This document shows positions 9,005 through 17,898 of a stretch of DNA of 64,000 nt, piece by piece. This stretch comes from Streptomyces sp. MJM8645 (GTDB lineage: Bacteria > Actinomycetota > Actinomycetes > Streptomycetales > Streptomycetaceae). The notes beneath the pieces are model-generated. The model was not told where the DNA came from and made no database searches. It was given only the letters and a program-made list of their open reading frames with translations. The first letter of the stretch is position 1. The number at the start of each line of letters is the position of its first letter. The translations under genes and the position numbers were made by a program. The stretch is taken from positions 62,001 through 126,000 of the forward strand of contig NZ_LJJF01000002.1 in NCBI RefSeq assembly GCF_001625365.1, read 5' to 3'.

Positions 9005-9078
9005 ACGGGTGTAGCTCAACTGGCCAGAGCAGCCGTCTCCAAAATGGCAGGCTGGGGGTTCAAGTCCCTCCACCCGTG
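9005..9078 (+). tRNA. tRNA-Trp (CCA)
   Basis: A complete cloverleaf: acceptor acgggtg/cacccgt (7 pairs), anticodon stem gccgt/atggc with loop ctccaaa (CCA), T-stem ggggg/ccctc with loop ttcaagt, discriminator G. No CCA is encoded. It differs from my recollection of the main Streptomyces tRNA-Trp in the acceptor and T-arm, so it may be a second, accessory tRNA-Trp. Confidence 0.9.
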
Positions 9079-9106
9079 CGGCAAGTGCGGCTTCGGCAAG
9101 CCGTTC

Positions 9107-9136
9107 AGGCCCGCCCCTCGACCCGGGGCGGGCCTT
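9107..9136 (+). terminator. Terminator hairpin after the tRNA genes
   Basis: Arms 9107-9117 and 9125-9135 (aggcccgcccc and complement, 11 bp) with a 7-base loop, 28 bases after the tRNA-Trp end. Confidence 0.7.
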
Positions 9137-9498
9137 CCCCGTACACCAGGACTCAGCACCACGCCGAGCTGGCCACCCACCAGCTCCCGCCTGGTCGGAA
9201 CAGGCAGAGGAACCCGAGTCAGACTGGCTGCGACATGGGCACGGGACGTCAGCACCACTGGTAGGACGCGCCGGTCGTCGCCGGGAGCAGCACCGGGGTG
9301 CACGCGGCGGCGTCCGGCTGGACGGCCTCGCCGTGTGGAGCCACTGACGAAGACACAGCAAAGCGCCGGATCGTCTGCCGTGGTGGTGAGCGAGCCGGGA
9401 CTACCGCAGCCTGGCCCGCTCACCACCAGGTCACCGACGGTGTCCACCGAGGACCAGTACGGGGCGTCCATCGCTCGTCGACGGTGAAGCCGTCGGGG
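9137..9498. other. Gene-free stretch
   Basis: About 360 bases between the tRNA terminator and the stop of the large WD40 gene. Open frames on both strands lack ribosome sites and recognisable protein pattern. I see nothing functional here. Confidence 0.5.
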
Positions 9499-12400
9499 TC
9501 AGCAGACCTTCCGGTAAGGCACCTCACGGAGGTACGTTTCCCAGTCGGCTTGCGGCAGTCCGCCTCCGGCTCGTTTGCAGAGGTCGGCGGCTTCCTGGTC
9601 CGGGGCGATCGTGAACTCGTACATGGGCACGTGCTCGGTCGCTGTGCGTAGTGTGCGGTCGTCGGGGCTGAAGGCCAGGGACAGGGCGGCGCCTCCTGGC
9701 GCCGGGAGGGCGGGGCCGAGTGGTTGGTGGGATGCGAGGTCCCACATCCGCAGGGTTCCGTCGGTGCCCGCGGCGGCCAGGGTGCGGCCGTCGTGGGAGA
9801 AGGCCAGTGCGGAGATGAGGTCGGGCGTTCCTGCGGCGTTGGGTCTGAAGGTGCCGGGCAGCGCGCCCAGGTTTCGCTGGGCTGCGCCGTCCCAGAGTGT
9901 GACGCGGCCGGCTTCATCGCCGGTTGCCAGGTACGTGCCGTCCGGGCTGAACGCCACGGTGTGGGTCGTGTTCTGGGTGAGCGTACGAGGGATCACCCGG
10001 CCGGACGGCAGGTCGGCGAGCTGGTTGTGCGAGGTGACGACGAGCTGTCCGTCTGGTCGGACGGCGAGCTGGTCTCCGCCGACGCCGGAGACCACGGACG
10101 TCTTGGTCCGACGGGATACGTCCCAGACTTCCACCGACTCTGTCTGCGGCAGCCGTGACGCCAGGAGCGATCTTCCATCCGGCGTGAAGGCGATCGCGTT
10201 GACGGTGTCCGCTGCGGGCTGTGTGAGGTCCACGAGGTCCAGAGTCGCGGTCGTGCGGCTGGTGGAGATGTCCCAGATGGACACGCTCGGTGCTGGATCG
10301 GGCCGTGTGTGGTCGACGACGCCGTAGGCGAAGGCTCGCCCGTCGGGACGGAACGCCATGAGGACGGTGCACGAGAGGGGAGTCTGTATGCCCTCGGGAC
10401 GCGACGGGCAGGACATGCCGGGCAAGTCGACGACGTGTCCTCCACCGTGTAGGTCCCGCAGCCGGAAGCGGTACGTGTGGTCGCCCGGGGACGCCAGGAC
10501 CGTGGCGAGCGTGTTGCCGTCGGGGCTGAACGCGGCGGCCGTGGCTGACTGGCTTTCCCATGTGGGGTCGAGGACGTTCGTGATGTCGATGGTGCGGACC
10601 TCTGCTCCGGTCGAGCCCTCCAGGTAGCGGATCCTGCGCTCGTCCAGATCCAGTCTGAACTGGCTGGCGTCGGTGTTGGCCAGCGGATGCCGGAAGACCG
10701 GGGCCGACGGCGTGTCAAGGCGCCACAGCAGCAACTCTGCGCCGTCCGACGCCAGCATGAATGTTCCGTCCGGGCTGAACGCCACTTCTGTGAGGTCGGC
10801 ATGCTCGATCCGGGGAAGTTCCGTTCCCGAGGCGATGTCCCAGATCCGGACTCCCTGACTTTCGGTGACTGCCAGCCGATGGCTGTCCGGCGTGAACCGG
10901 ACAGCTTGGTTGAGGCACTGTTGCGCGGTGACGGTTGGAGCCCAGGGGGCAGGGATTTCACGCTGCTCGGGCACGTTCCACACTCGAATCGGCTCCCCGG
11001 GAACGCACAGCGCCATCAGGCCGTCGTCAGGGCTGACTGACGCATCGGGGTACGGGTAGTGATCCCTGCGGTCCTCCCGCCACATCTGTTGCTGTCTGAG
11101 GCCCGGGATTCGGCGCCATTCGTCGTGGCTGACCCGGCGGTGTTCGCTGCTTCGTGTCCGCCGTTCGAGCAGTACCCGGCGACTGCGGAGATCCCGTACC
11201 TGGATCAGGTCGTCCGGGCCGTCGGTGGCGTAGAGGAGCAGGGTCCGCCCACTAGGACCGAACCGGGCCGCAGTGAAGTGAGGGTTGGAATCAAACAGCT
11301 GGCGTGTTGCCGGGACTTCGCTCGTACCATCCGCTGGCAGGTCCCACACGTTCACATGATCGTGCCCGAACACCGCGAGCGCCAGGGCGTCAGCGCTCAT
11401 GTCCGTCACGTCATCGGCTTCGTCCCCCATGCCGGGGAGCGAGGCAGCCTGCCGATGCGTGTCGACGTCCCACTTCACGACCCGGTCCCGGCCGATACCG
11501 ACCAGCGTGCGCCCGTCGCCGCTGAGGACGTGCATCTGCGGGGCGGCCTTGCCGGGTGGGGGATCGATGAAGACGTCCTGGTCCGGCTGGATTTCGGCGC
11601 CGAGCAGCGCGGACCGTGACTCGGGAAGGTCGGCGACCTTCCATGAGGCGACACTCAGCCGCATCGCCGTGACCGGGTCGGAGGAACGCATGCCGTCCGC
11701 GACTGCGGCGGCCCGGCGGGCGGCGGCCTCCGTGCGGCGGCGTTCGCCGGTCCGGTTCTGCTGCCACGCGATCACCCCGGCCAGCAGCACCAGCACGACC
11801 AGGGCGGACAGGGCGGCGAGCAGGGTACGCAGCCGTCGGGTGGAGCGCGTGGTCTCCCGGTGCTCCTGGTCGCGGGCGGTGAGACCGGCGGTGAGGAACT
11901 CGAGCTCCAGCGGGGTGAGATCGTCCCGGTGCTCGCCGGCTGCGAAGGCAGCTTCGGCCGCTGCCAGGCGGGTGCCCCGGTAGAGCGCTCCGGGGTCATG
12001 GCCCAGGTCCTCCCAGGACTTGGCGGCTTCGGTGAGGCGCAGGTGGTGGCGCAGCCTGTCGCGGGCGTCTTCGACCCACGCGTTCAGCCGGGGCCAGCAG
12101 TTGATCAGTGCCTCGTGGGCCAGGCGCACCGTGTCGCCGTCCAGGGTGACCAGCCGAGCGCGGGCCAAGCCCTCCAGCACCGACGCGGTACCGGCGTCTC
12201 CGCCGACCGCTCCCAGGGACTCCAGCTCGGAGCGGTTGGCGGGGCGGCCGGTGTCCTGCGCGCCGTCGCCCGGAGTGACCAGTCGCAGCAGGATGCGTCG
12301 GGCGATGACGGCCTGTTGCGGCGTCAGGCGGTTGTAGGCCCGCTCCGCGGTTCGGGCGATGGCGCCGTGCACTCCGCCGGCGGCTTCGTAGGCGGCCTCT

Positions 12401-13374
12401 GTCAGTGCCCTGCCCTTGCGGTTGCGCCAGGTCTCCAGCAGGGCGTGGGACAGCAGCGGGAGTCCGCCGGGCGCGCCGTCGACCTCCTCGATGATCCTTG
12501 AGGTGAGGGCCCGTTCGACGATCAGGCCCGCGCCGGCGGCCGGCTTGACGATCGCCTCCCGGAGCTCGGCCGGGCCCATCGGCCCGACCAGCAGCGTGGC
12601 CTCCCGCAGGGCCACGGCCAGGCCGTGGTGGTCCGCGCACCGGCCGAAGAAGTCCGCCCGCACCGACATGACCACCCGTAATCGGCTGTCCGGCTCACAC
12701 GCCGCCAGTAGCAGGTCGAGGAAGGCTGCGCGTTCCGCCGGTTCGGTGCACAGCGTGAACGCCTCCTCGAACTGGTCCACTACCAGTACCGTGTCGCCCG
12801 TGCTGTTCCCGAACGCCATCAGCGCGGCATGGTCGGAGGCGGGCCGCGGGCCCGGGGTGAGGATCCGGATGGCGGCCGGGCCCGGGCCCGTCGCGCCCCG
12901 GTCGCGGAGCGCCGGAATCAGTCCGGCGCGGAGCAAGGAGGACTTGCCGCTGCCCGAGGCGCCCACGACAGCGACCAAGCGATGGGAGTCCACCAGGGCC
13001 AGCAGGTCGGCGACGAGCCGGTCCCGGCCGAAGAACCGCTCCCGGTCACCGGGTTCGAAGCGGGCAAGGCCCCGGTACGGCGCATCGGCGTCGTCACCGT
13101 CCTCGGCGGCCGCGTCCCGCACCGCGGCGTGCCAACGCCGCTCCCACTCCACGGGGTCCCCGCCACAGGCCTCCACGTAGGCCAACGCCACCGGCAGCGA
13201 CGGGAGCTGTTGCCCGCCGGCCGCCCGCGACAACGTCGCGACCGAATAGCGGGTACGACCGGCCATCGCCCGGTAGGTGATGTCCCCCGCTTCCCGGCGC
13301 AGCTCGCGCAACTCGAACGCGAAGCGCTGGACCGGCCCTGCCGCCGGATCCAGCGGGCCCTCCTGGCGACCCAT
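9499..13374 (-). CDS. HTH - STAND-type NTPase - membrane segment - WD40 repeat protein
   Basis: 1291 residues. N-terminal XRE-like helix-turn-helix (TYRAMAGRTRYSVATLSRAA, ~30-50), then a link FGRDRLVADLLALV leading to an NTPase with Walker A GASGSGKSSLLRAG (~137-150) and Walker B VLVVDQFEEAF. A hydrophobic helix LLAALSALVVLVLLAGVIAW (~520-540) probably crosses the membrane, so the WD40 propeller that follows (repeats such as VAFSPDGTYLATGDEAGRV and LAFSHDGRTLAAAGTDG) would lie outside. This is a common Streptomyces architecture, often discussed as signalling or conflict-type STAND proteins; its role is unknown. I chose ATG 13374, preceded by GGGGGGAGGA, over the GTG 30 bases upstream. Confidence 0.88.
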   Translation of the reverse strand: MGRQEGPLDPAAGPVQRFAFELRELRREAGDITYRAMAGRTRYSVATLSRAAGGQQLPSLPVALAYVEACGGDPVEWERRWHAAVRDAAAEDGDDADAPYRGLARFEPGDRERFFGRDRLVADLLALVDSHRLVAVVGASGSGKSSLLRAGLIPALRDRGATGPGPAAIRILTPGPRPASDHAALMAFGNSTGDTVLVVDQFEEAFTLCTEPAERAAFLDLLLAACEPDSRLRVVMSVRADFFGRCADHHGLAVALREATLLVGPMGPAELREAIVKPAAGAGLIVERALTSRIIEEVDGAPGGLPLLSHALLETWRNRKGRALTEAAYEAAGGVHGAIARTAERAYNRLTPQQAVIARRILLRLVTPGDGAQDTGRPANRSELESLGAVGGDAGTASVLEGLARARLVTLDGDTVRLAHEALINCWPRLNAWVEDARDRLRHHLRLTEAAKSWEDLGHDPGALYRGTRLAAAEAAFAAGEHRDDLTPLELEFLTAGLTARDQEHRETTRSTRRLRTLLAALSALVVLVLLAGVIAWQQNRTGERRRTEAAARRAAAVADGMRSSDPVTAMRLSVASWKVADLPESRSALLGAEIQPDQDVFIDPPPGKAAPQMHVLSGDGRTLVGIGRDRVVKWDVDTHRQAASLPGMGDEADDVTDMSADALALAVFGHDHVNVWDLPADGTSEVPATRQLFDSNPHFTAARFGPSGRTLLLYATDGPDDLIQVRDLRSRRVLLERRTRSSEHRRVSHDEWRRIPGLRQQQMWREDRRDHYPYPDASVSPDDGLMALCVPGEPIRVWNVPEQREIPAPWAPTVTAQQCLNQAVRFTPDSHRLAVTESQGVRIWDIASGTELPRIEHADLTEVAFSPDGTFMLASDGAELLLWRLDTPSAPVFRHPLANTDASQFRLDLDERRIRYLEGSTGAEVRTIDITNVLDPTWESQSATAAAFSPDGNTLATVLASPGDHTYRFRLRDLHGGGHVVDLPGMSCPSRPEGIQTPLSCTVLMAFRPDGRAFAYGVVDHTRPDPAPSVSIWDISTSRTTATLDLVDLTQPAADTVNAIAFTPDGRSLLASRLPQTESVEVWDVSRRTKTSVVSGVGGDQLAVRPDGQLVVTSHNQLADLPSGRVIPRTLTQNTTHTVAFSPDGTYLATGDEAGRVTLWDGAAQRNLGALPGTFRPNAAGTPDLISALAFSHDGRTLAAAGTDGTLRMWDLASHQPLGPALPAPGGAALSLAFSPDDRTLRTATEHVPMYEFTIAPDQEAADLCKRAGGGLPQADWETYLREVPYRKVC

Positions 13375-13739
13375 CGGCGTCCTCCCCCCACTCGGCGACA
13401 CCACCGGACCGCGTCAACCTACGGGCCGGGGAAAGCCGCTGCAATGGCTTCTCATCAGCCTGTCTCGTTCCAGCGGTCCTTCCGAGCTGCGGAACGGCAC
13501 TTTGTTTCGAGCGGCGAAGAGGGCTGCGCAACAACCGAGCGGCCGTGAAAACTCGAACCATGCCAGAGCCGGAGAGCAACAACGGCCGGCCCTGACGCCG
13601 GCACAAGCGTGCCTCGGCGACACCACCGCCCGTACGGGCCGCGTTCGCCGCTCCCGTGAAGCGCAACGGCATCCGGGCCCCTACGGCTCTCGGAGCGCCG
13701 CGCAGTCCCTTCCGTTCTCCACACCAACAGGAGACAGCG
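13375..13739. other. Divergent intergenic region
   Basis: 365 bases between two divergently read genes. It must hold both promoters, but I could not identify -10/-35 boxes with confidence. Near 13725 an AGGAGA ribosome site serves the secreted protein. Confidence 0.45.
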
Positions 13740-14180
13740 ATGCCACTCGTCAAGATCCGTACCGCGCTGGCCGCGCTCGCGTCGAGCACGGCGCTCATCG
13801 GCGCCACCGTCGTCTTCGCCGCGCCGGCCTCCGCCGCGCCGCAGCAGCTCAACTCCCCGGTCGACTGCGCGACCGCCAACTACCACTGGTGCGACGCCGT
13901 CGGCGCCACCGGGGTGTACGCGCAGATGAACGTGTACTGGGGAAACGACGGGCACGAGTACGTCGACGCGTTCCTCAACACCACCCACCAGGGCCAGAAC
14001 CTGTGGACCCTGACGTGGAACGGCAGCGGGTGGGACTGGTCCGGCACGCCCGCCACGATCAACGAGGGCAACGGCTGGTGGGGAGCCACCGACTACGGGC
14101 GCTCCGACGCGGGCAAGACCATCAAGCTCGCCGTCTACAACTGGGACACCGGCCGCTATATCTACACCAACGCGCACTGA
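13740..14180 (+). CDS. Small secreted protein of unknown function
   Basis: 146 residues; start ATG 13740 with AGGAGACAGCG just upstream. A classical signal peptide (MPLVKIRTALAALASS, hydrophobic core, cleavage after APASA) leaves a ~115-residue mature protein rich in Trp, Tyr, Asn and Gly (NVYWGNDGHEY, LTWNGSGWDWSGTP, YNWDTGRYIY). The two Cys (DCATANYHWCDA) probably form one disulfide. The aromatic beta-rich pattern suggests a carbohydrate-binding-like fold; this is inference. It is monocistronic, with a terminator at 14294. Confidence 0.75.
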   Translation: MPLVKIRTALAALASSTALIGATVVFAAPASAAPQQLNSPVDCATANYHWCDAVGATGVYAQMNVYWGNDGHEYVDAFLNTTHQGQNLWTLTWNGSGWDWSGTPATINEGNGWWGATDYGRSDAGKTIKLAVYNWDTGRYIYTNAH

Positions 14181-14293
14181 GGTTCCTTAGCCCGTTCGGG
14201 GATCCGGGGAGCTGCGGTGGTAGCGCAGTTCCCCGTCCTCGGCGGGGTCGGCAGGTGATAGCGGTCTGGTCCTGGCCGGCAGGGCCAAGCAGA

Positions 14294-14318
14294 AGGCCCG
14301 GACGAAGCGTCCGGGCCT
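14294..14318 (+). terminator. Terminator hairpin after the secreted protein gene
   Basis: Arms 14294-14304 and 14308-14318 (aggcccggacg and complement), 11 perfect pairs with an aag loop. Confidence 0.7.
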
Positions 14319-14439
14319 GCGTAGAGAATCCTCGCCAAAACATCGACGACCCCGTCGTCGATGCCGCGTGATGGTAATAGGGCCCTGATCGCCGGAGCAT
14401 GCGCCGGGCGGTGACCGAAGCGCGGGCCGATGTGGTCGT

Positions 14440-14775
14440 CGCGGTCAGTCTTCCTCAATGCCGAGGGCCTGGGCGGCTTGGTGAAGGCTGCCGCGGGTGG
14501 CGGCCGCCGTCGCGCACGTGCGGACGGTCGGGACAGTGCCGGGCGGGGCCGCGGCAGGTGTCGGCGCAGGATTCCTTCGGTGAGGTCCCGGACCGTGGCG
14601 AAGGCCTCGCGGTCGGCGAGCAGGTGGTCGCGCTGTTCGCCGCCGAGGCCGGGCAGGCCTCGTCGACGTCGTGCGCGACGCCGGCCAGCCATTCCAGCAG
14701 CAGTACGCAACACCCCGGGTACTGCTGCGCACGGCGTGCCAGGACGGCCGCAATGCACAACGCGGCCGGCACGGT
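14440..14775 (-). pseudogene. Frameshifted small gene of unknown function
   Basis: Reading leftward from a GTG near 14772: PAALCIAAVLARRAQQYPGC, then LLEWLAGVAHDVDEA. Near 14640 the sense continues in another frame as EQRDHLLADREAFATVRDLT and EGILRRHL. The combined sequence is helical with a coherent composition, so a decayed gene is likelier than chance. No family recognised. It lies directly beside the left end of the IS21 element. Confidence 0.35.
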
Positions 14776-14790
14776 CGCCTCGCAGATCGT

Positions 14791-14818
14791 GTTCTGATGC
14801 CGCAGTCGGCATCAGAAC
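14791..14818. repeat. 28-base palindrome
   Basis: Arms gttctgatgccg (14791-14802) and its complement (14807-14818) around cagt. A second inverted repeat follows at 14876-14904 (aagctgccgg / ccggcagctt). Both lie just outside the IS21 end; role unknown. Confidence 0.6.
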
Positions 14819-15048
14819 AGCATCGCCGCCTGGGGCGGCCTGCGGCCCGGCAAGCCGTCGACGATGACGTCCCGAAAGCTGCCGGATCGGCGGACCGGCA
14901 GCTTGGCTTTGTAGTGAGAACTGAGAGCGCTTGTTGCTCAGCGGCGAGAGCATCCCGTGCCACGGAAGATTGATGTCGCTGAGTTTTGAGAGCACCCAGG
15001 TGCTTGCCTCGGGACCATGGTTGTGCTCTGCAAGACAAGGGGTCCCGG

Positions 15049-16689
15049 GTGCTGCTGAAGTCCAAGGTCGATCTGTACGCGGCGATCCGCCGTAATGCCC
15101 GCTCGGGCCTGTCTGGCCGCGCGTTGCAGCGGAAGTACGGGGTCGGGTTCCTGACGGTGCAGAAGGCACTGTCGTCGGCCTGGCCCGAGCCGCGAAAGAA
15201 GGTGGCGCCTCGGCAGACTCGTCTGGATTCGTTCAAGCCGTTGATCGACCAGATGTTGCGGGCGGATCTGGACGCTCCGCGAGAGCAGCGCCACACGGTG
15301 AAGCGGATCTTCGACCGGCTGGTGGACGAGCATGGCGCGGACGAGATCTCGTACCGGATGGTCCGCGGATACGTGGCCGAGCGCCGCGGGAAGATCCGGC
15401 TCCAGGCGGGCCGCGGGGCGGTGGACGCGTTCGTCCCGCAGACCCACAAACCGGGTGCGGAGGCAGAGGTCGACTTCGGTGACGTGACGGTGCGTCTGGC
15501 CGGCGAGCTGGTGACCTGCTACCTGTTCGCGTTCCGGCTGTCCTTCTCAGGCAAGTCGGTGCACCGCATCTTCGCCTCGGCCGGGCAGGAGGCGTTCTTC
15601 GAGGGCCACGTCCACGCTCTCAACGTGCTGGGCGGGGTGCCGACCGGCAGGGTCCGCTACGACAACCTTAGGGCCGCGGTCGCCCGGGTGCTGGGCTTCT
15701 CCCGCCAGCAAGTGGAGGCCGAGCGGTGGACCGCGTTCCGCTCGCACTACGGCCTCGACGTCCTCTACTGCCAGCCCGGAATCGGCGGCGCCCGCGAGAA
15801 GGGCGGCGTCGAAGGGCAGATCGGCTGGTTCCGCCGCAACCACCTCGTCCCCGTCTCCGAGGTCGCCACACTCGCGGAGCTGAACGCGATGATCGACCGG
15901 TGGGACGAGCAGGACGATGCCCGCCGGATCCGCTCCCGTCCGCGCACCATCGGCGAGTACTTCGTCGCCGAGCAATCCCTGCTGGCGCCGCTGCCTGACG
16001 AACCGTTCGAGACGGGTCGGCTGTTCACGCTGCGGGTCGACCGCTACAGCCAGGTCAGCGTCCGCACGAACCGCTACTCGGTGCCGGTGCGATTGATCGG
16101 CCGGACCGTTCACGTGATCCTGCACGCCTCCGAACTGGTGGTCTACGACGGACGCGAAGAGGTCGCCCGGCACGAGCGGCTGATCGCCAAGGGCAACACC
16201 CGCCTCGACCTCGACCACTACCTGGAGGCGCTGGTCCGCAAGCCCGGCGCACTGCCCGGGGCGACCGCACTCGACCAGGCACGCCCCGCCGGCAGGTTCA
16301 CCCCAGTCCACGACGCCTGGTGGGCGGCGGCCCGCAAGGCCCACGGCGAGCGCGACGGCACCCGGGCCCTGATCGAAGTCCTGCTGCTGAGCCGGCACCT
16401 GCCCCACGAGCACCTGGTCGCCGGCCTCGCGGCCGCCCTGCGGGCCGGCGCCCTGACCGCCGACGCGGTTGCACTGGAGGCCCGCAAGGCAGCCGAGGCC
16501 GACACCGCGGACCCGGCTGAGCCGGAGCCGCCCGCGGCTGGCCTCGCGAGGGTGACGTCCCTGACCGTGCGGCGCCTGGCCCACCTGCCGCCCGACACCA
16601 GGCCGCTGCCCTCGGTGGCCCACTACGACCAGCTGTTGCGACACCGCCGGCCGGACCGCCCGACCACCACTTGCAGGAGAGCACTATGA
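15049..16689 (+). CDS. istA: IS21-family transposase IstA
   Basis: 546 residues from GTG 15049. N-terminal HTH (ALQRKYGVGFLTVQKALSSA), then an integrase-type catalytic core with acids in AEVDFGDV, GRVRYDNLRA and ARE-KGGVEGQIGWFRR, and the SH3-like C-terminal domain (RYSVPVRLIGRTVHVI). IstA makes the DNA cuts and strand transfer while IstB supplies ATP-dependent target control. The start is placed at LLKSKVDLYAAIRR, the usual beginning; longer starts upstream are possible. The gene appears intact, but its partner is broken. Confidence 0.92.
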   Translation: MLLKSKVDLYAAIRRNARSGLSGRALQRKYGVGFLTVQKALSSAWPEPRKKVAPRQTRLDSFKPLIDQMLRADLDAPREQRHTVKRIFDRLVDEHGADEISYRMVRGYVAERRGKIRLQAGRGAVDAFVPQTHKPGAEAEVDFGDVTVRLAGELVTCYLFAFRLSFSGKSVHRIFASAGQEAFFEGHVHALNVLGGVPTGRVRYDNLRAAVARVLGFSRQQVEAERWTAFRSHYGLDVLYCQPGIGGAREKGGVEGQIGWFRRNHLVPVSEVATLAELNAMIDRWDEQDDARRIRSRPRTIGEYFVAEQSLLAPLPDEPFETGRLFTLRVDRYSQVSVRTNRYSVPVRLIGRTVHVILHASELVVYDGREEVARHERLIAKGNTRLDLDHYLEALVRKPGALPGATALDQARPAGRFTPVHDAWWAAARKAHGERDGTRALIEVLLLSRHLPHEHLVAGLAAALRAGALTADAVALEARKAAEADTADPAEPEPPAAGLARVTSLTVRRLAHLPPDTRPLPSVAHYDQLLRHRRPDRPTTTCRRAL

Positions 16690-17222
16690 TCTTCCCCCGC
16701 CAGCGAGGACTCACCGAGCAGGCCGCCAACGCGGCCATCGACCAGGCATGCCGGATGCTGCGGCTTCCCACCATCCGAGCCCAGTTCCCCGAACTCGCTG
16801 AGACCGCCTCGCGCGAGCAGATGTCCTACCTCGGCTTCCTCGCCGAGCTCCTGATGTCCGAGTGCGACGACCGGGCCCGGCACCGCTCCGAGCGCCGTAT
16901 CAAGACGGCCGGCTTCCCGCGCGACAAGTCCCTGCGCAAGTTCGACTTCGACGCCAACCCCAACATCGACCCCGCGATGGTCCACACGCTCGCCACCTGC
17001 GAATGGATCAAGAAGAACCTGCCGCTCTGCCTCATCGGCGACTCCGGCACCGGCAAGTCCCACCTGCTGATCGCGCTCGGCACCGAGGCCGCGATGGCCG
17101 GCTTCCGGGTCAAGTACGTCCTGGCCACCAAGCTGGTCAACGAGCTGGTCGAGGCTGCCGACGAGAAGCAGCTCGCCAAGACCATCGCCCGCTACGGCCG
17201 CGTCGACCTCCTCTGCATCGAC
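16686..17222 (+). pseudogene. istB: IstB ATPase, 5' part (split by insertion)
   Basis: Starts at ATG 16686, overlapping the istA stop. Contains the IstB N-terminal helices (LRLPTIRAQFPELAETAS), Walker A LIGDSGTGKSHLL and the strand GRVDLLCID where the coding sense stops at 17222. Translation would run into element DNA and end at 17354. The remaining codons are at 21188-21445. Confidence 0.92.
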
Positions 17223-17254
17223 CTATGCCGAGACCGCAACTATGCCGAGAAAGA
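17223..17254 (+). repeat. Left terminal inverted repeat of the RIT-type element
   Basis: Reads ctatgccgagaccgc, then ctatgccgaga again in imperfect tandem. Its complement is at 21126-21155, with ~27 of 30 positions matching by eye. The repeated ctatgccga units are probable recombinase-binding sites. Confidence 0.85.
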
Positions 17255-17322
17255 TGTGGGCGAGCATGATCGTGGGCAGCGTGACGGCTGTTCTGCTCGG
17301 CATAGTCGACGGCGGGTAGGGT

Positions 17323-17850
17323 CTATCCGGCCCAGGGGGTCGGTCCCTGCTTGAGGACGTCGAGCTCGCGCGTCTGGTCGGTGGGCCAGAGGTCGATCTG
17401 GTAGAGAAAGTGATCGCCGGGGCCGCCGTTGGTGTCGCCGGCCGGTGGGTCGGAGGGGATGTAGGAGACCCGGACTCGCAACAGCCCTGCGGGGACGGTG
17501 ATGCTTGGCCCGTCTTCCGGGTGGACTCCTGGGCTGGAGACGGCGAGTTGGCCAGTCGGGGCAGCCAGGTCCGCCTCCACGATGTGCTCAGCCGTCGGCT
17601 CGATCATTGGCGCGGACGTGTGGATGCTGATCAGCGATTCGACCATGTCGTCCCGCGCGGTGCCGACGGAGATGGAGTGCGGTTCCACCCCGATGCGGTG
17701 GATGTGGACTGCTTCCTCGGTCCAGCCGGCTGGCGGGAGGTCCGGGTCTGTTGCGTGTTCAGCCATCCACGCGTCATAGGGCTCAAGGTCTTGGACATAG
17801 AATTGCCCGTGATCGGCATCGATCAGGAACTTCAACGAATCATCGGCCAC
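17323..17850 (-). CDS. Cargo protein of the RIT-type element, unknown function
   Basis: 175 residues starting MADDSLKFLIDADHGQFYVQ. It is acidic and beta-rich (VEPHSISVGTARDDMVES, LRVRVSYIPSDPP, HFLYQIDLWPTDQ), without signal peptide or membrane helix. The opening strand ending in GQFYV recalls the small ComJ-like family (known as nuclease inhibitors), but the resemblance is short and I do not assign it. It lies between the left repeat and the third recombinase, separated from it by 48 bases, in the same orientation. Confidence 0.7.
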   Translation of the reverse strand: MADDSLKFLIDADHGQFYVQDLEPYDAWMAEHATDPDLPPAGWTEEAVHIHRIGVEPHSISVGTARDDMVESLISIHTSAPMIEPTAEHIVEADLAAPTGQLAVSSPGVHPEDGPSITVPAGLLRVRVSYIPSDPPAGDTNGGPGDHFLYQIDLWPTDQTRELDVLKQGPTPWAG

Positions 17851-17898
17851 CGCCGCAGGCTATCGAAGCGGACTGTCACTGCCGGCTCGGCTCACGGC

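Noticed and set aside
9137..9498. Attachment-site duplicate of the tRNA-Trp 3' end
   Set aside because: I looked for a second copy of the last ~20 tRNA bases in the window and did not see one, so integration at this tRNA is not supported here.
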